This document shows positions 6,972 to 10,257 of a stretch of DNA of 10,257 nucleotides, in pieces (position 1 is the first letter of the stretch; each line of letters starts with the position of its first letter). Origin of the DNA: CAIXTV01 sp964543995 (lineage in GTDB: Bacteria > Bacteroidota > Bacteroidia > Bacteroidales > CAIXTV01); assembly GCA_964543995.1 (NCBI GenBank), contig CAZJBB010000109.1, positions 1 through 10,257 on the forward strand, in the 5' to 3' direction. Position numbers and translations under genes: made by a program. The notes beneath the pieces were generated by a model that worked only from the letters and a program-made list of their open reading frames with translations, was not told the DNA's origin and ran no database searches.

Positions 6972-8246
6972 TTAATATCCATACTTTTCTTTCCATCTTG
7001 CTTTGAGGAATTTTCTCATTTCCGCTTCTCTGGCATTTGATTGAGGATCATAAAATCGGGCACTTTTAAGTTTATCAGGAAGAAATTCTTGAACAGCAAA
7101 GTTATCTTCAAAATCATGAGCATATTTATAATCTTTACCGTAACCTATTTCTTTCATAAGTTTAGTAGGCGCATTTCTTAAATGCAAGGGCACGGCTTGA
7201 GTGCCGGTTTCCTTAATGGCTTTTTTTGCACTTAATAATGCCATATAAGAGGCATTACTTTTAGGAGAACAAGCTAAGTAAACAGCAGTTTGTGCTAAAA
7301 TAAGTTCACATTCGGGATATCCTATCATGTGAACCGCCTGAAAGCAATTGGTTGCTAACAACAACGCATTTGGATTGGCATTTCCAATATCTTCTGAAGC
7401 TAAAATTAACATCCTTCGAGCAATAAATTCCGGTTTTTCGCCGGCTTCTGTCATTCGGGCCAACCAATAAACGGCTGCATTAGGATCGCTTCCTCTCAAG
7501 GATTTAATAAAAGCAGAAATTACATCATAATGCATCTCGCCTGATTTGTCATACAACGCAAGGTTTTGCTGCACAATTTTCAGGGTCAGGTCATTATTAA
7601 TTTGAATTTCCTTCGAGGATGTATTTAAGTTTTCGCAAACCAATTCAAAAGCATTCAGCAATTTCCTTGCATCGCCTCCCGAAATTTGAATTAGAGCTTC
7701 ATCTTCTTCAATTACAATTTTCTTTTCTAATGTGTTTTCAGTAAATAGTCTGGCTTTTTCGATAAGGGTTGTTAATTCACTCCTGTCCAAAGTCTTTAAA
7801 ATATAAACTTGGCAACGAGACAGCAATGGGGAAATAACTTCAAAAGATGGATTTTCTGTTGTAGCACCAATCAAACTCACGATTCCTTTTTCAACCGCCG
7901 CAAGCAAAGAATCTTGTTGAGATTTACTAAACCTGTGAATTTCATCAATAAACAATAAGGCGTGATTTCCCGATTCTTTAACCTGGTCAAAAACAGCTCT
8001 TACATCCTTAACCCCTGAATTTACTGCGCTTAAAGTGAAAAACGGAATGTTCAGTTCTGTAGCAATTATGTTCGCTAAAGTGGTTTTTCCAACACCCGGT
8101 GGCCCCCACAAAATCATAGAAGGAATTTTACCACTTTCAATGGATTTTCTTAAAATGGCATTCGAACCTATAATATGCTGCTGTCCAATATATTGATCGA
8201 GATTTTTCGGACGAAGTTGCTCGGCAAGAGGAATATGGTTATTCAT
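6972..8246 (-). CDS. rarA: Replication-associated recombination protein A (AAA+ ATPase, RarA/MgsA/WRNIP1 family)
   Basis: A 424-residue AAA+ ATPase acting at stalled replication forks; E. coli RarA (MgsA) is a clamp-loader-like tetramer that interacts with single-strand-binding protein and creates or resolves gaps at forks. Seen here: the N-terminal LAEQLRPKNLDQYIGQQH signature, Walker A GPPGVGKT (48-55), Walker B LLFIDEIH (97-104, D101 and E102), sensor 1 GATTENPSF (127-135), the arginine finger in LLSRC (R144), sensor 2 GDARKLLN (191-198), and the family-specific C-terminal half with SLRGSDPNAAVYWLARM and RRMLILASEDIGNANP. Length is normal. The ATG at 8246 is chosen over a TTG at 8267 because it starts just before the conserved region and overlaps the upstream stop codon as ATGAATAA, an arrangement typical of translational coupling. 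It converges on the M4 protease gene, with 94 bases between stop codons and no clear terminator hairpin. Confidence 0.96.
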   Translation of the reverse strand: MNNHIPLAEQLRPKNLDQYIGQQHIIGSNAILRKSIESGKIPSMILWGPPGVGKTTLANIIATELNIPFFTLSAVNSGVKDVRAVFDQVKESGNHALLFIDEIHRFSKSQQDSLLAAVEKGIVSLIGATTENPSFEVISPLLSRCQVYILKTLDRSELTTLIEKARLFTENTLEKKIVIEEDEALIQISGGDARKLLNAFELVCENLNTSSKEIQINNDLTLKIVQQNLALYDKSGEMHYDVISAFIKSLRGSDPNAAVYWLARMTEAGEKPEFIARRMLILASEDIGNANPNALLLATNCFQAVHMIGYPECELILAQTAVYLACSPKSNASYMALLSAKKAIKETGTQAVPLHLRNAPTKLMKEIGYGKDYKYAHDFEDNFAVQEFLPDKLKSARFYDPQSNAREAEMRKFLKARWKEKYGY

Positions 8247-9657
8247 GCAAGTTTGAATTGTACCCAAACAGGTTATTCCTTTTTATCCATTCTGATATAT
8301 ACACAGGCACTTTGTCTTCCCAACTCTTATCATTGGTTTGAATTGCTTTAATAACGTCTTTTGAATGAATGTCTAGAAATTTCTTTTTATATCCGGGTAA
8401 GTCAATGATTTTACGCTTGCTAATAAGATATTTGTACAAGGGTTCAATGCTTTCATTTAATGGTATTGAGACTGAAGTAATAACTTTATCATTTATGCTA
8501 TCAAATGATGGATACACATATAGTTTGGTATTGTAGATGAATAATTTCCCGAAAGCTTCTAAGATGCCTCCTTTTAAATCTTGATAATAATGCTCATCAA
8601 GAATTTTTTCTAAAGTATCTGCACCCACAACCACCCTGAGGTTTTCAATTTTAAATCTTGAAAAATACTCCACCAAGCGATAGTATTCTTTAAAGTTAGA
8701 AATCATCACATTTTGTCCCATCCCATTTAAAATATCGACTCGCGTTAAGAAATCACGTTCATGAAAATCGCCATCTTCTAAAAGATTGTTCATGGTAATT
8801 TCGCAAAGAGATAAAGTGTTTTCTTTGGTGTAATGTGAATCTCTTTTAAACATAGAATAGGATGATCTTAAGATATCAAATCCGGTATATGTGATCGGTC
8901 TAAAACTTCCCCTAAAAGCTAAAACACATCTCTTATACATCAAATCAGCAGGTTGTTGAACATTTCCGTGCTTATCAAAAATAATGGCCGGACATAAATG
9001 ATTTTTTACCAATTGTACTCCAAGTAATCGGTTATCAATATAATCCAATTCCTTTCCCGACATGCTTAGTAAGGTTATTTCTAAAGAATCTTTTGAAATG
9101 GAATCCGTTAATGACTTAATGAAAGTTGTCGGACTTTGGTGATAATAATAACATGCATAAAGCAAGTTTACCCCTAAAATTCCTAATGTTGTTTGTTGTT
9201 GTATCCCTTCATTTTCCAACAAACGAACATGCATAATAACTTCATTGGGTTCGCATTGCGACGATAATTGAAATTTACATCCCAACCAACCATTTGATTC
9301 ATTTGTTTTTTGATAATTTAAAATACTGACTGTGTTAGCAAAAGCAAAAAATCGAACATTAGGTTCTTTTTTATTTGAAAGCACATCGGTGGTGTTAGTA
9401 AATTCAACATCCAGCATCTTTCTGAGTCTTTGTTGGCTAACATATCTATTTCCAGGGCTTTTCCCATATACATTATCGCTCAGAGCCATATCATATGCAG
9501 AACTTGATTTGGCTATGGTATGTGAAGCCCCTCCGGCCTGAAAAAAGAAACGCACCGTTTCCTGACCTCCACCAATTTCGGCAAATGAACCAAAAATGGA
9601 ATTGTCCATATTAATATTAAAAGCTTTTCTTTCTGGTTGTAATTCTTCGTAATCCAT
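8239..9657 (-). CDS. Conserved cytoplasmic protein of unknown function, coupled to rarA
   Basis: A 472-residue protein with no signal peptide, no membrane segment and mixed alpha/beta character. I recognise it as a type of protein widespread in Bacteroidota, but with no established function that I know. Distinctive segments are IFGSFAEIGGGQETVRFFFQAGGASHTIAK (written here only as a landmark, residues 21-50; key residues FAEIGGGQE and AGGASxTIAKxxSAYD), a mid-region FRGSFRP motif, a segment LTRVDILNGMGQNVMISNF followed by EYYRLVEYF, and a late KGGILEAFGKLF motif, which together suggest a cofactor- or nucleotide-binding enzyme-like fold. From memory, relatives sometimes carry automatic labels such as 'TonB-dependent receptor' or 'nicotinate-nucleotide adenylyltransferase'; neither is supported here, since there is no barrel, no plug and no HxGH motif. 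Its last 8 bases overlap the start of rarA, so the two are very likely translated from one message. An internal ATG at residue 17 is a possible alternative start. Confidence 0.85.
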   Translation of the reverse strand: MDYEELQPERKAFNINMDNSIFGSFAEIGGGQETVRFFFQAGGASHTIAKSSSAYDMALSDNVYGKSPGNRYVSQQRLRKMLDVEFTNTTDVLSNKKEPNVRFFAFANTVSILNYQKTNESNGWLGCKFQLSSQCEPNEVIMHVRLLENEGIQQQTTLGILGVNLLYACYYYHQSPTTFIKSLTDSISKDSLEITLLSMSGKELDYIDNRLLGVQLVKNHLCPAIIFDKHGNVQQPADLMYKRCVLAFRGSFRPITYTGFDILRSSYSMFKRDSHYTKENTLSLCEITMNNLLEDGDFHERDFLTRVDILNGMGQNVMISNFKEYYRLVEYFSRFKIENLRVVVGADTLEKILDEHYYQDLKGGILEAFGKLFIYNTKLYVYPSFDSINDKVITSVSIPLNESIEPLYKYLISKRKIIDLPGYKKKFLDIHSKDVIKAIQTNDKSWEDKVPVYISEWIKRNNLFGYNSNLHE

Positions 9658-9815
9658 TACTTTAGGAATAAGTTAGCGAATGTATATTAAAAAAATGAAT
9701 TTAAAATGAAATGTTAATTAATCTTTTTTAACAGCCTAAATAGTTGATAATTAGATAAGTTTTTGCACTTTTGAATTAATTAATACAACAATTAAGTTGA
9801 AAAATAGTTTGATGA
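9658..9815. other. Divergent intergenic region
   Basis: This AT-rich stretch of 158 bases separates the minus-strand unknown protein/rarA pair from the plus-strand M23 peptidase gene and should hold both promoters. No exact TAnnTTTG was found on either strand. The closest are TACATTCG on the minus strand (one mismatch, near 9676-9683) and TAGTTTG on the plus strand (one base short, too close to the ATG). No small gene or RNA is recognisable. Confidence 0.4.
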
Positions 9816-10220
9816 ATGATAATTTTGAAAAGACCTGCTTTGTATTTACTCGTATTGTGTTATTTTTTGATACTAACTCAAAAACAGCTCATTGCTCAAG
9901 AAAATAAACCTGATTCCAGCTTTCGTAAATATACAACTCCTGATACTTTAAAGGATGTTTATCATGTCCCTGATGATATTAATTTGGTTAATGAAGATGT
10001 GATTTCAAATCATGTCTGGAAAAATAAAAAAAACAGAAACCAAGGATACGCTCAGAGAAAAGATACTACTTATATTGCATTAACTGATTCCTCACAGTTG
10101 TTTGCATTCCCTTATAAAGGAAATGTCATTTCCAACTTTGGATACAGGGGAAGACATAAGCATACAGGGGTGGATATTAAATTAAAAAAAGGAGATGAAG
10201 TCGTGTCTGTTTTTAACGGA
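9816..10220 (+). CDS. N-terminal part of a secreted M23 (LytM-type) metallopeptidase, truncated by the contig end
   Basis: From the ATG at 9816 the frame is open through 135 codons to base 10220, where adapter sequence begins, so the C-terminus is missing. Residues 1-28 are a signal peptide (MIILKR, hydrophobic core LYLLVLCYFLIL, ending LIAQ). A polar linker follows (about 29-95), then the start of an M23 domain: FPYKGNVISNFGYRG (98-112) and HKHTGVDIKLKKGDEVVSVFNG (key residues H116 and D120, the first two zinc ligands in the HxGxD motif). The later HxH motif that completes the zinc site lies beyond the break. M23 enzymes cut peptide cross-links in peptidoglycan, often glycyl or D-Ala bonds, or act as inactive regulators of cell-wall hydrolases; which applies here cannot be told without the rest. 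An ATG at 9812 is out of frame. The 12 residues translated after G135 are an artefact. Confidence 0.9.
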
Positions 10221-10257
10221 AGATCGGAAGAGCACACGTCTGAACTCCAGTCACCTG
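10221..10257 (+). other. Illumina TruSeq adapter contamination
   Basis: From 10221 the sequence reads AGATCGGAAGAGC and continues without a mismatch through the standard TruSeq read-1 3' adapter to the end of the constant part (TCCAGTCAC) at 10254. The last three bases, CTG, are where a sample index would begin. This is library-preparation sequence left on the end of an assembled read or contig, not genomic DNA. Read in the frame of the M23 gene it gives RSEEHTSELQSP, a well-known false protein tail. The first A may be either genomic or from A-tailing, so the true boundary is 10220 or 10221. Confidence 0.98.

Noticed and set aside
8247..8267. Extended rarA start at a TTG (8267), adding seven residues
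   Set aside because: The added residues do not belong to the conserved N-terminus, and the ATG at 8246 gives the usual overlap with the upstream stop.

Overview
The window looks like AT-rich chromosomal DNA from a member of the Bacteroidota. It carries a large secreted protease ending in a type IX secretion (T9SS) type A sorting domain, the C-terminal part of a TonB-dependent-receptor-type outer membrane barrel, a lipoprotein with a 'SCN' lipobox, a TATATTTG (TAnnTTTG-type) promoter element and no clear Shine-Dalgarno sequences. These traits do not settle a genus. The window appears to be a whole assembly contig or a contig end, because the last 37 bases are Illumina adapter sequence and not genome.

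Layout. Bases 2-595 (+) are the 3' end of an outer membrane beta-barrel gene cut by the left edge. Then three genes run in the same direction with short gaps: a small DEDDh 3'-5' exonuclease (729-1217), an HTH-WYL transcriptional regulator (1253-2167) and an NTF2/SnoaL-like lipoprotein (2231-2770). A single large gene (2918-6877) encodes a 1319-residue thermolysin-type (M4) metalloprotease with propeptide, two PKD domains, a CUB-like domain, Ig-like domains with an apparent nested beta-sandwich insertion, and a T9SS tail. It has the best-looking promoter of the window. Convergent to it, on the minus strand, is a two-gene unit: a 472-residue conserved protein of unknown function (9657-8239) overlapping by 8 bp the start of rarA/mgsA (8246-6972), an AAA+ ATPase of replication-fork maintenance. 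Divergent from that pair, a secreted M23 peptidase (LytM-type) gene starts at 9816 and is cut at 10220 where the adapter begins.

How the genes relate. The secreted functions (M4 protease, M23 peptidase, outer membrane barrel, lipoprotein) fit an envelope and polymer-degrading lifestyle. The exonuclease-WYL pair and rarA are nucleic-acid functions. I see no sign of phage, transposon, CRISPR array, RNA gene or recognisable defence island, and no convincing new multi-gene system. The points most worth following up are the adapter artefact with its fake protein tail, the unknown protein coupled to rarA, the exonuclease-WYL pairing, and the nested domain in the protease. No stretch longer than about 160 bases lacks a gene.
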